This document shows positions 1 to 6,199 of a DNA stretch of 11,171 nt, piece by piece; positions within the stretch are counted from its first letter, which is position 1, and each line of letters starts with the position of its first letter. The position numbers and the translations under genes were made by a program. The notes below the pieces were generated by a model. The model saw only the letters and a program-made list of their open reading frames with translations, did no database searches and was not told the DNA's origin. The stretch spans positions 1 through 11,171 of the forward strand of contig JAEDOB010000048.1 in the NCBI GenBank assembly GCA_016302225.1, written 5' to 3'. The DNA comes from Oscillospiraceae bacterium. GTDB taxonomy: Bacteria; Bacillota; Clostridia; Oscillospirales; Ruminococcaceae.

Positions 1-38
1 GCACAGGCAAGCAGTGCAGGAATTGTTTTAATTTTCAA
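1..38 (-). CDS. 5' end of an unidentified gene with a signal-peptide-like N-terminus (partial)
   Basis: Only the first 12 codons are in the window, so the product cannot be named. Reading leftward from a TTG start at 38, the peptide begins (M)KIKTIPALLAC: two lysines followed by a hydrophobic stretch ending in Cys. This is how a secretion signal or lipoprotein signal typically begins. A GGGGTG ribosome binding site lies 6 nt before the TTG, and a near-consensus promoter lies a short distance upstream (73-101, same strand). Promoter, binding site and peptide character agree, which makes a real gene likely. It is transcribed divergently from the ABC exporter genes. The alternative ATG at 43-41 on this strand meets a stop after three codons. 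Confidence 0.5.
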   Translation of the reverse strand, partial: MKIKTIPALLAC

Positions 39-72
39 ACATATCACCCCATATATGGTATTTGTTGAAATA

Positions 73-101
73 ATTATAGCATATCGAAAATGGCATTTCA
101 A
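73..101 (-). promoter_or_regulatory. Sigma-A type promoter of the left-edge gene
   Basis: On the minus strand, TTGAAA (101-96) and TATAAT (78-73) are separated by exactly 17 nt. The match is near-consensus, and a ribosome binding site and TTG start follow about 25 to 35 nt downstream of the -10 box. It points away from the ABC exporter operon. Confidence 0.75.
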
Positions 102-154
102 TGAATGTTCCAAACTGTAACGCTTTTTAACCGTTGTGTAATTTTTGCCGTCCG

Positions 155-188
155 AAATTTGCAGCTTACCTTACTAAAATTACAGCTT
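155..188 (+). promoter_or_regulatory. Candidate operator: two 13-bp direct repeats, 21-bp period
   Basis: AAATTTGCAGCTT (155-167) and AAAATTACAGCTT (176-188) match at 11 of 13 positions and are offset by 21 bp, two helical turns. They end 12 bp before the -35 box of the ABC promoter (201). LytTR-family regulators usually bind a pair of about 9-bp direct repeats with a 12-13-bp spacer, often just upstream of a -35 box. A LytTR gene lies about 2 kb downstream in the same cluster. The geometry is seen; the assignment to that regulator is inferred, and the repeat core CAGCTT only loosely resembles known LytTR sites. Confidence 0.4.
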
Positions 189-200
189 GGCGAAAATCGC

Positions 201-229
201 TTGCATTGTCCGAAAAGCGTTGTTATAAT
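201..229 (+). promoter_or_regulatory. Sigma-A type promoter of the ABC exporter operon
   Basis: TTGCAT (201-206) and a perfect TATAAT (224-229) are separated by 17 nt. The start codon of the ATPase gene follows at 262, preceded by AGGAG at 250-254. The leader is short, about 25 nt. Confidence 0.8.
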
Positions 230-261
230 GAACTCAGAAAATATATCAAAGGAGAAAAGCT

Positions 262-1182
262 ATGGACATCATAAGAACCGAAGGTCTTACAAAAAAATAC
301 GGCAGCTTCACCGCTGTGGACGGAATATCATTTACCGTTGAGAAGGGCACTCTTGCGGGATTTCTCGGAGTAAACGGTGCGGGAAAATCCACAACGGTAA
401 ATATGCTTTCAACGCTTATAGAACCCGACGGCGGAACGGCTGAGATATGCGGTATGCAGCTTGGAAAGGACAACGGCGAGATACGCAGAAGGATAGGCAT
501 TGTCTATCAGCAGAACTGCCTTGACGATATTCTGACGGTCAGGGAAAATCTAATATGCAGGGGAGTGCTTCACGGCGCATCAAAGAAAAAAGCCGCCGAA
601 AGCCTTGAACGGCTAAGCGGCATACTTACTCTTGATGACATTCTCGGCAAACGTTACGGAACTCTTTCCGGCGGACAGAAACGCCGCTGCGAAATTGCCG
701 CTGCACTTATGCACACGCCCGAGATACTTTTCCTTGACGAACCCACCACGGGTCTTGACCCCGCCACCCGAAAGGACGTATGGAAAACCGTTGAGGATCT
801 CCGAAAAAACACGGGAATGACCGTTTTTCTCACCACTCATTATATGGAAGAAGCCGCCGCTGCGGGAAAGATAATCATCATCGGCAAGGGACGGATAATC
901 GACAGCGGAACGCCCTTTGAACTGAAAGAAAAGTACGCCTCTGACCACGTCAGAATTTTCTGCAAGCCCGAAGCTGCGGGCAGGATCTCCGATACTCTTG
1001 CGGGAATGGGCTTTGCTCCCGAAAGGACAGATCTAGGGCTGGATTTCCCCGTAAGCTCAACAATGAACGCAATCGAGCCGCTGAATGCTGTCAGGGCTTT
1101 GGCGGACGGCTTCGAGGTGTTGCAGGGAACTATGGACGATGTTTTCCTCAATGCGGCGGGCGGAGTATCTCCCGAAAAATGA
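262..1182 (+). CDS. ABC transporter ATP-binding protein, DrrA/CcmA-type exporter
   Basis: This 306-residue protein is the cytoplasmic ATPase of a two-component exporter; it hydrolyses ATP to drive the membrane permease encoded next. All nucleotide-binding motifs are visible: Walker A GVNGAGKST (36-44), Q-loop Gln about 83, signature LSGGQ (135-139), Walker B ILFLDEP (155-161), and the H-loop His 193 in TTHYMEEA. After the ATPase core there is an extension of about 80 residues typical of the drug/antibiotic-exporter (DrrA-like) group. Start: ATG at 262 with AGGAG 7 nt upstream and a consensus promoter in front. The gene is followed 49 nt later by the permease. The substrate cannot be read from the sequence; peptides, bacteriocins or drugs are common in this family. 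Confidence 0.93.
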   Translation: MDIIRTEGLTKKYGSFTAVDGISFTVEKGTLAGFLGVNGAGKSTTVNMLSTLIEPDGGTAEICGMQLGKDNGEIRRRIGIVYQQNCLDDILTVRENLICRGVLHGASKKKAAESLERLSGILTLDDILGKRYGTLSGGQKRRCEIAAALMHTPEILFLDEPTTGLDPATRKDVWKTVEDLRKNTGMTVFLTTHYMEEAAAAGKIIIIGKGRIIDSGTPFELKEKYASDHVRIFCKPEAAGRISDTLAGMGFAPERTDLGLDFPVSSTMNAIEPLNAVRALADGFEVLQGTMDDVFLNAAGGVSPEK

Positions 1183-1231
1183 TTGCAATTTTCCAAAAAA
1201 TATGGTACAATACCGAAAGGACGGTTTTATT

Positions 1232-2143
1232 ATGGAGCAGTTTTTTGAGCTGGTCAAAAGAAATGTCAGATTATATCTCAGGGACAGGGGAGCGGTGTTC
1301 TTTTCGCTGCTTTCGATGCTTATCGTTATTGGGCTGATGCTGTTTTTCCTGGGGGATATGAATATTGAAGCGATTACCAAAATTCTCGGGAAATTCCCCG
1401 GGCGTGACGCTGCCGAAGACGAGGAGAATGCAAAGCTTCTGGTGCTTATGTGGACCTCGGCGGGAATAGTTTCCATCAATGCCGTTACCGTCAGTTTTGC
1501 CAGCCTGTCCGCTATGATAAAGGACAGGACGACAGGGAAGATAAATTCCATCTATTCAGCACCCGTAAGCCGTTTTACCATTTCGGCGGCGTATATCTGC
1601 TCGGCGTGGGTGTCCTCCGTGATAATGTGCACGGCTGCTCTGGTCATTTCGGAGATATACTGCGTATCTCAGGGGGCAGCGGCGTTTTCCGTATCGGCGC
1701 ATTTGCAGCTTTTGGGAATGATTGCGGTTAATTCCTTTGCCTATTCCTCGCTGATGTATTTTGCGTCGTTTCTTGCAAAGACAGAGGGCGCATGGAGCGG
1801 CTTCGGAACGGTTGCGGGCACGCTTGTGGGATTTCTGGGCGGTATCTATCTGCCTATCGGTTCACTTGCGGAAAGCATCGGGAACGGTCTGAAATGCACG
1901 CCTATCATCTACGGCGCATCAATGTTCCGGCAGATAATGACCGAGGATATGCTCAGCCGCACCTTTGACGGAATTTCGGCGGACATTATCGACGAATATT
2001 CCGAGGCAATGGGCATTACGCTGACTGTGTTTGACAATAAGGTTTCCTGTGCGGCGGACATTGTGATACTGCTGGTATTCGGAGGACTGTTCCTTATTTT
2101 CGGTGCACTTGTTACCGAACATAGCAGAAAGACGGACAGATAA
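1232..2143 (+). CDS. ABC-2 type transporter permease
   Basis: A 303-residue integral membrane protein that forms the channel partner of the preceding ATPase. Six hydrophobic segments are visible at about 21-41, 68-95, 115-141, 158-182, 187-210 and 271-294, with a longer hydrophilic stretch (about 211-270) before the last helix. This is the ABC-2 layout. Segment 2 is followed by a charged loop (KDRTTGKINSIYSAPVSR), the region where ABC-2 permeases typically contact the ATPase. The start chosen is ATG 1232, with AAAGGA 10 nt upstream. The frame is open further upstream, but that stretch overlaps the ATPase gene and encodes no plausible helix. The stop codon is the first base of a repeated hairpin element. 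Confidence 0.9.
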   Translation: MEQFFELVKRNVRLYLRDRGAVFFSLLSMLIVIGLMLFFLGDMNIEAITKILGKFPGRDAAEDEENAKLLVLMWTSAGIVSINAVTVSFASLSAMIKDRTTGKINSIYSAPVSRFTISAAYICSAWVSSVIMCTAALVISEIYCVSQGAAAFSVSAHLQLLGMIAVNSFAYSSLMYFASFLAKTEGAWSGFGTVAGTLVGFLGGIYLPIGSLAESIGNGLKCTPIIYGASMFRQIMTEDMLSRTFDGISADIIDEYSEAMGITLTVFDNKVSCAADIVILLVFGGLFLIFGALVTEHSRKTDR

Positions 2144-2200
2144 GGAAATGCTGATTTGTGTGTTTTTCCCCGCGGTCGGCGGGGAAAACACATATAAATA
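2141..2200 (+). repeat. 3'-end hairpin repeat, copy A (terminator-like)
   Basis: This ~60-nt element starts at the permease stop codon (TAAGGAAATGCTGAT), then folds into a GC-rich hairpin: arms 2159-2173 and 2179-2192, loop GGTCG, 14 pairs with one bulged T. It ends in a TAAATAC motif. A second copy lies on the opposite strand after ispF (6691-6748), with the same order of motifs and also starting at the stop codon. No strong T-run follows the stem, so intrinsic termination is uncertain; it may act as a 3'-end stabiliser or a partial terminator before the LytTR gene. Confidence 0.7.
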
Positions 2201-2231
2201 CCTAATTAATAAACAGAATTAATCGGTATTT
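2196..2231 (+). other. AT-rich hairpin in the leader of the LytTR gene
   Basis: AAATACC (2196-2202) pairs with GGTATTT (2225-2231), and ATTAAT (2205-2210) pairs with ATTAAT (2218-2223), giving 13 pairs around loop AAACAGA with a small internal loop. It lies between hairpin copy A and the LytTR ribosome binding site. The other repeat copy keeps AAATAC and GGTATTT at its ends, but with a longer unpaired middle. The structure is seen; a regulatory role is speculative. I see no convincing promoter in 2144-2260. Confidence 0.4.
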
Positions 2232-2260
2232 TCATAATATTCGCAGATTGGGGTAATTGA

Positions 2261-2713
2261 ATGAAAATAATAATCGAAGCTCCCGAACAGGGGGCGGAGG
2301 ACGAGATAGTTATCCGCTGTGCCGAGCTGGACAGCGAACTTATGGAGCTTATTTACGCACTGAAATCGGGAAGAAGCAAGCTGACCGCATACACCGAGGA
2401 CGGTATCGTCAAGCTGTCCCCGAAGGAGATATTCTACTTTGAAGCGGTGGACAACAAGGTTTTTGCGTACTGCGAAAAGAGCGTTTTCGAGGTCAAGCAG
2501 AAGCTTTATGAGCTGGAGGAAAGCTTTGCAAATTCCGATTTCATTCGGGTGGGAAAGTCGGTCATAGTGAACGTTTCAAAGATAGTGAAAATATCGCCGT
2601 CATTTAACGGACGGTTTGAAGCACATCTGAAAAACGGCGAAAAGACGGTAATTTCCCGTCAATATGTTCCCGAACTGAAAAGAAAACTCAATATATCGGA
2701 GGGCGGACGATGA
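2261..2713 (+). CDS. LytTR-family DNA-binding transcriptional regulator
   Basis: A 150-residue regulator with a LytTR DNA-binding domain at about residues 45-145. The family-typical stretch FIRVGKSVIVNVSKI (94-108) and the preceding hydrophobic strand IFYFEAVDNKVFAY are visible. The first 45 residues are short and acidic and do not form a response-regulator receiver domain, so this is the stand-alone LytTR type. In Firmicutes such regulators usually work with a small membrane protein encoded next to them that restrains them, and often control a nearby exporter. Both neighbours are present: the ABC genes upstream and DUF3021 downstream, which starts inside this gene's stop codon (ATGA). Start ATG 2261, with GGGG 7 nt upstream. 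Confidence 0.9.
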   Translation: MKIIIEAPEQGAEDEIVIRCAELDSELMELIYALKSGRSKLTAYTEDGIVKLSPKEIFYFEAVDNKVFAYCEKSVFEVKQKLYELEESFANSDFIRVGKSVIVNVSKIVKISPSFNGRFEAHLKNGEKTVISRQYVPELKRKLNISEGGR

Positions 2714-3138
2714 AATTTTTCACCGAGTTTTTGAAATATTTTGTTATTATAACAACGGGTGTTCTTATCATCTGCGCAATAAATGTTTCTCTCTCGGAAA
2801 CTCATGGAGAGTCGCTTGCGGTTGGTGTTACGCTGTGGCAGATAATTGGTGCGGGTGCAGTGACGGCGTTTGTTACGGCGTTGGTTTACAAGCGCGAATG
2901 CAGCACTAAGAAGCAGTTTATTGCAATGGGGATAATCCACTATATACTCATATGTGCGATAATGGTCACTTTGGGTGTTCTCTACGGCTGGATGGACTTT
3001 AATATCGGCGGGATAATTATGATGACAGTTTCGGTTGCGCTGGTTTACCTGTTTACCTATGCTGTCAGCTATATCAGCGCCAAGCATCAGGCGGACGAGT
3101 TTAATAAGGCATTGAATGAGAAATATAAGGATAAATGA
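2710..3138 (+). CDS. DUF3021 family four-helix membrane protein, partner of the LytTR regulator
   Basis: A 142-residue protein with four hydrophobic segments (about 8-26, 38-60, 71-91 and 99-122) and a lysine-rich cytoplasmic-type tail. Size, layout and the position directly after a LytTR gene fit DUF3021 proteins. Members of LytTR regulatory systems in Firmicutes commonly pair a LytTR protein with a membrane protein that inhibits it; that this protein does so is inference by analogy. Its ATG overlaps the LytTR stop codon (ATGA), indicating translational coupling and a fixed stoichiometry. A terminator hairpin begins 3 nt after the stop. Confidence 0.82.
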   Translation: MKFFTEFLKYFVIITTGVLIICAINVSLSETHGESLAVGVTLWQIIGAGAVTAFVTALVYKRECSTKKQFIAMGIIHYILICAIMVTLGVLYGWMDFNIGGIIMMTVSVALVYLFTYAVSYISAKHQADEFNKALNEKYKDK

Positions 3139-3140
3139 AA

Positions 3141-3177
3141 AAAGGGTGTTCTCCGCCAAAGACGGGGAATACCCTTT
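3141..3177. terminator. Bidirectional intrinsic terminator between convergent genes
   Basis: Arms 3141-3155 and 3163-3177 form 15 continuous pairs (two of them G-T) around a 7-nt loop. On the minus strand the stem is followed by a run of six T, a classical terminator for the EAL-HDOD gene. On the plus strand it closes the LytTR-DUF3021 pair, with a weaker T tract (TTT AAAAGGTTATTT). Confidence 0.85.
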
Positions 3178-3201
3178 AAAAGGTTATTTAGGCGATTAAG
3201 T

Positions 3202-4446
3202 TTAATCCTCATCATCAACCGCATTGGGATTAGCCTGCATAAGACCGTTCCAAGTGGTATTGACAAATTCCACACATTCAAAATATTTCTGTGTGATAAT
3301 GTTCAGAGGAATGTCAAGCTCGGCGGCACTGGAGGACATTTTCTTCCAATCCGCTTTTTCGTAGGAGAGGATAACGTCGTAGAGCAGACCGCTTCTGCCT
3401 TCGTGTTTCAGCAGAGCGTCCTTGATCTCCTGTGCAATGGGCAGCTCCTTTAATGCGTCCTCAAGGGGGATACCCATAAGCTTTCCGAGAGTGGAGAACA
3501 TACCCATAAGGTACGCTTCCGAACGGGAAATTGTCATATCCGACGCATATTCCACCAGCTCGCCCGCAAAATTTGCTCGCAGGAAAGATGTCTTGATAAG
3601 CTCATCGGGCATAGAACCGTCGTCCTGCTTGAAGCTGAGCAGATATATCCACTGCTTCAGCTGTCCCAGACCGAGAACGACAAGTGCCTGCTTAACGGAC
3701 TTTGCACGGTTTTTCAGGGCAAAATAAGCGGAATTTACAAGTCGGAGCAGCGAGAAGGTCAGAGTAACGTCACGGGAGATGATCTCCTCGATCTCGTCAA
3801 TATCGGGCTCGTCCTTGGTGATAGCCACCATCAGCATAAAGAAGTTGCCCTGCATATGGTTCATCTTGCGGACGGTTGAAGGCATCTTCTCCGCAACATA
3901 AGCACCCTGGAAATACTTACAGCCGTAAGCAACAGCCTTTTCGTAAGCCTCCTGAGTATCAACGTTATATGCGATAATTGTTTTGTTGAAGGAGTTACCT
4001 ATTTTAACGATATTTTCCACCGAAGTGTTGGACGGGTCGGCAAAGTTTACCTTTATGTAATCCACAATATCCAGAACACCGAAAAATCTCGGAGCAAACT
4101 CAAAGTCCACAACGGCTATCTTATATCCCTTTGCCTTATATTTCATAATAAGGGCATGGGCAAGGGGATTGACGATAAGAGCGTCCTCTATCTGAATAAC
4201 AAGCTTCTGTGTGGAGAAAATTTTCGGTACATTTTTCACCAGCAGATTTCTTGTAAAGGTAAGAAACGCTGTTTTATTATCAAGTATCTTTCCGCTGTCC
4301 ATAGATGACAGAAAGCTTTCAATGGCATTAGCAGCGTTAGCATCAGATTGGTCGGCGTTTGAAAGCTCCTCCTGATACAGTATCTCGTAGCCTATTGATT
4401 TTTGGTCGGCATCAAGGATAGGCTGCCGTACGATATAGGATTCCAT
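3202..4446 (-). CDS. EAL-HDOD signalling protein (YuxH-like) with degenerate EAL domain
   Basis: A 414-residue cytoplasmic protein: EAL-type domain at about 3-190, HDOD domain at about 197-395 (conserved VNSAYFAL, residues 237-244, and LGLGQLKQW). EAL domains hydrolyse cyclic di-GMP, but here several metal and catalytic motifs are altered. The first Glu (GYEIL, E21) remains; the DDFG motif reads VDFEF (113-117), the KID motif reads KVN (132-134), and the later Glu motif reads AYNVD (159-163). A non-enzymatic sensor or scaffold role is therefore more likely than phosphodiesterase activity. HDOD domains are usually signalling or protein-interaction modules. ATG 4446 is chosen because AAAGGAG lies 7 nt upstream; the open frame continues upstream through the promoter. 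It is monocistronic, with its own promoter and terminator. Confidence 0.88.
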   Translation of the reverse strand: MESYIVRQPILDADQKSIGYEILYQEELSNADQSDANAANAIESFLSSMDSGKILDNKTAFLTFTRNLLVKNVPKIFSTQKLVIQIEDALIVNPLAHALIMKYKAKGYKIAVVDFEFAPRFFGVLDIVDYIKVNFADPSNTSVENIVKIGNSFNKTIIAYNVDTQEAYEKAVAYGCKYFQGAYVAEKMPSTVRKMNHMQGNFFMLMVAITKDEPDIDEIEEIISRDVTLTFSLLRLVNSAYFALKNRAKSVKQALVVLGLGQLKQWIYLLSFKQDDGSMPDELIKTSFLRANFAGELVEYASDMTISRSEAYLMGMFSTLGKLMGIPLEDALKELPIAQEIKDALLKHEGRSGLLYDVILSYEKADWKKMSSSAAELDIPLNIITQKYFECVEFVNTTWNGLMQANPNAVDDED

Positions 4447-4470
4447 ATTATCTCTCCTTTTCGGAAGATT

Positions 4471-4487
4471 TCGCCGTTTTTCGGCGA
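4471..4487 (-). other. Small hairpin in the 5' leader of the EAL-HDOD gene
   Basis: TCGCCG and CGGCGA form a perfect 6-bp stem around a 5-nt homopolymer loop, about 10 nt upstream of the AAAGGAG ribosome binding site. It lies inside the transcribed leader, so it could tune translation or mRNA stability. It is short and may be incidental. Confidence 0.35.
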
Positions 4488-4506
4488 TAGTCCTGCATTT
4501 AATATT

Positions 4507-4515
4507 ATTATAGCA
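4507..4515 (-). promoter_or_regulatory. Extended -10 promoter of the EAL-HDOD gene
   Basis: Reading leftward, TGC then TATAAT (4512-4507) is a perfect extended -10 box. The -35 region at 17-nt spacing is poor (ACATAT), as is common for extended -10 promoters. The resulting leader is about 55 nt. Confidence 0.65.
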
Positions 4516-4594
4516 CACAGAACCAAAAAATATGTTAATAAATTGTGTATTTTGCGATTTTTGTAAAAAAATATTCGCAGACAAGCGTCACAGT

Positions 4595-5233
4595 TCAGAT
4601 AAGCTCCTCGAAATCATTGATAAACAGGTCGGAAATCTGCATAATTCTCGGCATATCCGCTTCGGACGCCTTATCGTAAACGCCTACGGTAAACGCCCTC
4701 GAATTCTTTGCTCCGATAACTCCGTTCAGAGTGTCCTCAAAAACGGCACATTCAGTTATGGGTACGCCCATTTGTGCAGCCGCCAGCAGATAAATATCGG
4801 GAAATCCCTTTCCTCGGGGGACATCATCAACGGTACAGAATACGTCGAACATACCGTAAATCCCGTGGTGGAGCAGCACAGGCTCGTAAAGCTCCTTCGG
4901 CGAAGCGGTGGCAAGGGCAATGCGTTTTCCCATAGCTTTCAGCTTTGAGATATACTCCTTTGCGCCGTTTTTCAGCATGACGGAATAGCGGTATTCCCGA
5001 ACGGCACGGCGGTTGAAATCCTCCATAAGCTCGCTTACTGTGGTTTCAACGCCGAGTCGGACAAATTCCTCCGCACATTCCTCATAGGTAAGGGCTGCGT
5101 ATCTTTTCAGGTCGCTTTCCGACGGGAAAATTCCGTGTTCTCTTAGGTAATCCTCGTCGATCTTCTCCCATATGGGATTTGAGTCGGCAATAGTCCCGTC
5201 AAGGTCGAAAATAGCGGCTTTAAAATCTGTCAT
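4595..5233 (-). CDS. HAD-superfamily hydrolase, beta-phosphoglucomutase-like phosphatase
   Basis: A 212-residue soluble phosphatase or phosphomutase of HAD subfamily IA. The four HAD motifs are visible: DLDGT with nucleophile D10 and acid D12; ATAS (108-111); K142; and the acidic pair E166-D167 in FEDTLNG. An alpha-helical cap lies between motifs I and II (about 16-85). The substrate cannot be deduced; sugar phosphates and phosphoglycolate are typical of the subfamily. Start ATG 5233: its AAGGAG ribosome binding site (5249-5244) is built partly from the stop codon of the upstream NYN gene, so the two are translationally coupled. The last codon lies about 80 nt before the promoter of the EAL-HDOD gene. 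Confidence 0.9.
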   Translation of the reverse strand: MTDFKAAIFDLDGTIADSNPIWEKIDEDYLREHGIFPSESDLKRYAALTYEECAEEFVRLGVETTVSELMEDFNRRAVREYRYSVMLKNGAKEYISKLKAMGKRIALATASPKELYEPVLLHHGIYGMFDVFCTVDDVPRGKGFPDIYLLAAAQMGVPITECAVFEDTLNGVIGAKNSRAFTVGVYDKASEADMPRIMQISDLFINDFEELI

Positions 5234-5247
5234 GGGAGAATCACTCC

Positions 5248-5982
5248 TTATTTCTTTTTGATATAGATATACTTGACTCCGCCCTTTGCGCCGGGGATAG
5301 AGCTTATATCAAAGGCGTTCAGCGAGTCAACGAAGGGGGTAAGCTTGCTGTAACCGTAGTTTCTTACGTCAAAGCTTGGACACCGCTTTATAAGGATATT
5401 TCCTACTTCACTGAGCAATGCCCAGCCGTCCTCGTCGGAAACCTCATCAAGAATGGTGAAGATTGCCTTTTTAACGGCATCGGGGGGCATAAAATCGGAA
5501 ACGTGTTCAATGCTTTCGCCCTGACTTTTCTTTTCCTTGTCAAGGCTGCCCGAAATGACCTCCAGATATTTGAAGCGGTTGCAGGCGTTCACAAAGGGCT
5601 GTGGAGTTTTACGTTCGCCCATTCCGATGACGTACATTCCAGACTCACGAAGGCGGGATGCCAGCCTTGTGAAATCACTGTCGCTGGAAACTATGCAGAA
5701 GCCCTCCACATTTCCCGAATAGAGAATGTCCATAGCGTCGATTATCATAGCGGAATCGGTGGCGTTTTTGCCTGTGGTGTAGCTGTACTGCTGAATGGGG
5801 GTGATGGAATGGTTCAGCAGGACGTTTTTCCAGGAGGCAAGGGCGGGCTTTGTCCAGTCGCCGTAGATCCTCTTATAGGTGACAATGCCTTCATTGGCAA
5901 GCTCGTCCATAATGTTTTTGATATATCTGTCGGAAACATTGTCTGCGTCAATAAGCACGGCAAATCTTTTATCGTTGTTCAT
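5248..5982 (-). CDS. NYN-domain (PIN-like) putative RNase with C-terminal OST-HTH/LOTUS-like region
   Basis: A 244-residue protein. The N-terminal NYN domain (about 5-145) keeps the acidic residues expected of this PIN-like nuclease fold: IDADN (D12, D14), TDSAM (D76), IDAMD (D82) and SSDSDF (D101, D103). After a charged linker (146-162) the C-terminal part (about 165-242) reads like an OST-HTH/LOTUS RNA-binding winged helix: a helix-rich start, YGYSKLTPFVDSL, then a final strand GGVKYIYIKKK. NYN-LOTUS proteins are thought to act in RNA binding or degradation; no target is known here. Start ATG 5982 with GAGG 5 nt upstream. Its stop codon is embedded in the HAD gene's ribosome binding site. 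A MITE-like palindrome lies directly upstream and contributes to its likely -10 box. Confidence 0.85.
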   Translation of the reverse strand: MNNDKRFAVLIDADNVSDRYIKNIMDELANEGIVTYKRIYGDWTKPALASWKNVLLNHSITPIQQYSYTTGKNATDSAMIIDAMDILYSGNVEGFCIVSSDSDFTRLASRLRESGMYVIGMGERKTPQPFVNACNRFKYLEVISGSLDKEKKSQGESIEHVSDFMPPDAVKKAIFTILDEVSDEDGWALLSEVGNILIKRCPSFDVRNYGYSKLTPFVDSLNAFDISSIPGAKGGVKYIYIKKK

Positions 5983-6015
5983 AAATACCTCAATCCTGAC
6001 GGCGTATCATTTTGA

Positions 6016-6021
6016 ATTATA
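6016..6021 (-). promoter_or_regulatory. Likely -10 box of the NYN-HAD operon, formed at the end of the palindromic element
   Basis: On the minus strand the palindrome ends ...GTGTTTAG followed by TATAATTC. The TATAAT (6021-6016) spans the TA junction and the flanking chromosomal bases. At 17-nt spacing the -35 hexamer would be CCGTGA, a weak match inside the palindrome. The assignment rests on the perfect -10 and its position 34 nt before the start codon. Confidence 0.45.
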
Positions 6022-6122
6022 CTAAACACCATTGTAGATCACGGAGAAGAAATCGGCGTAAAAAACTTGCGTTTATGGTTTTTTACGTCGAGAGATTCCC
6101 GTGATTAATGGGTGTTTAGTAT
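6019..6122. mobile_element. MITE-like palindromic element, about 98 bp with TA flanks
   Basis: Terminal inverted repeats ATACTAAACACC (6019-6030) and GGTGTTTAGTAT (6111-6122) are perfect. If the TA at 6020-6021 and at 6120-6121 is a target duplication, the element is 6022-6119 with ends CTAAACACC/GGTGTTTAG. Inner arms continue: ATCACGG (6038-6044) against CCGTGAT (6098/6099-6104), and CGTAAAAAAC (about 6057-6066) against GTTTTTTACG (about 6078-6087). The whole therefore folds into a long imperfect hairpin. TA duplications and palindromic non-coding bodies are typical of MITEs mobilised by IS630/Tc1-type transposases. No transposase is present here. A large regulatory RNA hairpin is the main alternative. 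Confidence 0.55.
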
Positions 6123-6199
6123 TATTTATATGTTACTACATAATGTGAAATTTTTCCATTGCCAAAAGCAACAATAATTTTTGTCGAAACTATACAATT

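Noticed and set aside
1184..1211. Promoter-like TTGCAA-16-TACAAT between the ABC ATPase and permease genes
   Set aside because: A transcript starting there would begin at or inside the permease ribosome binding site (1216-1221). The co-oriented spacing is better explained by a single operon.
1085..1231. In-frame extension of the permease gene upstream of ATG 1232
   Set aside because: It overlaps the end of the ATPase gene in another frame, encodes no membrane segment, and a ribosome binding site precedes ATG 1232.
4554..4578. Hairpin GCGA...TCGC with A/T stem downstream of the HAD gene
   Set aside because: The stem has a 3-nt bulge and is mostly A/T, with no T-run beyond it. Too weak to call a terminator, although nothing better is visible there.
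5503..6015. A 170-codon plus-strand open frame opposite the NYN gene
   Set aside because: It is entirely antisense to a gene with conserved catalytic motifs and runs through its promoter region. No supporting start signals.
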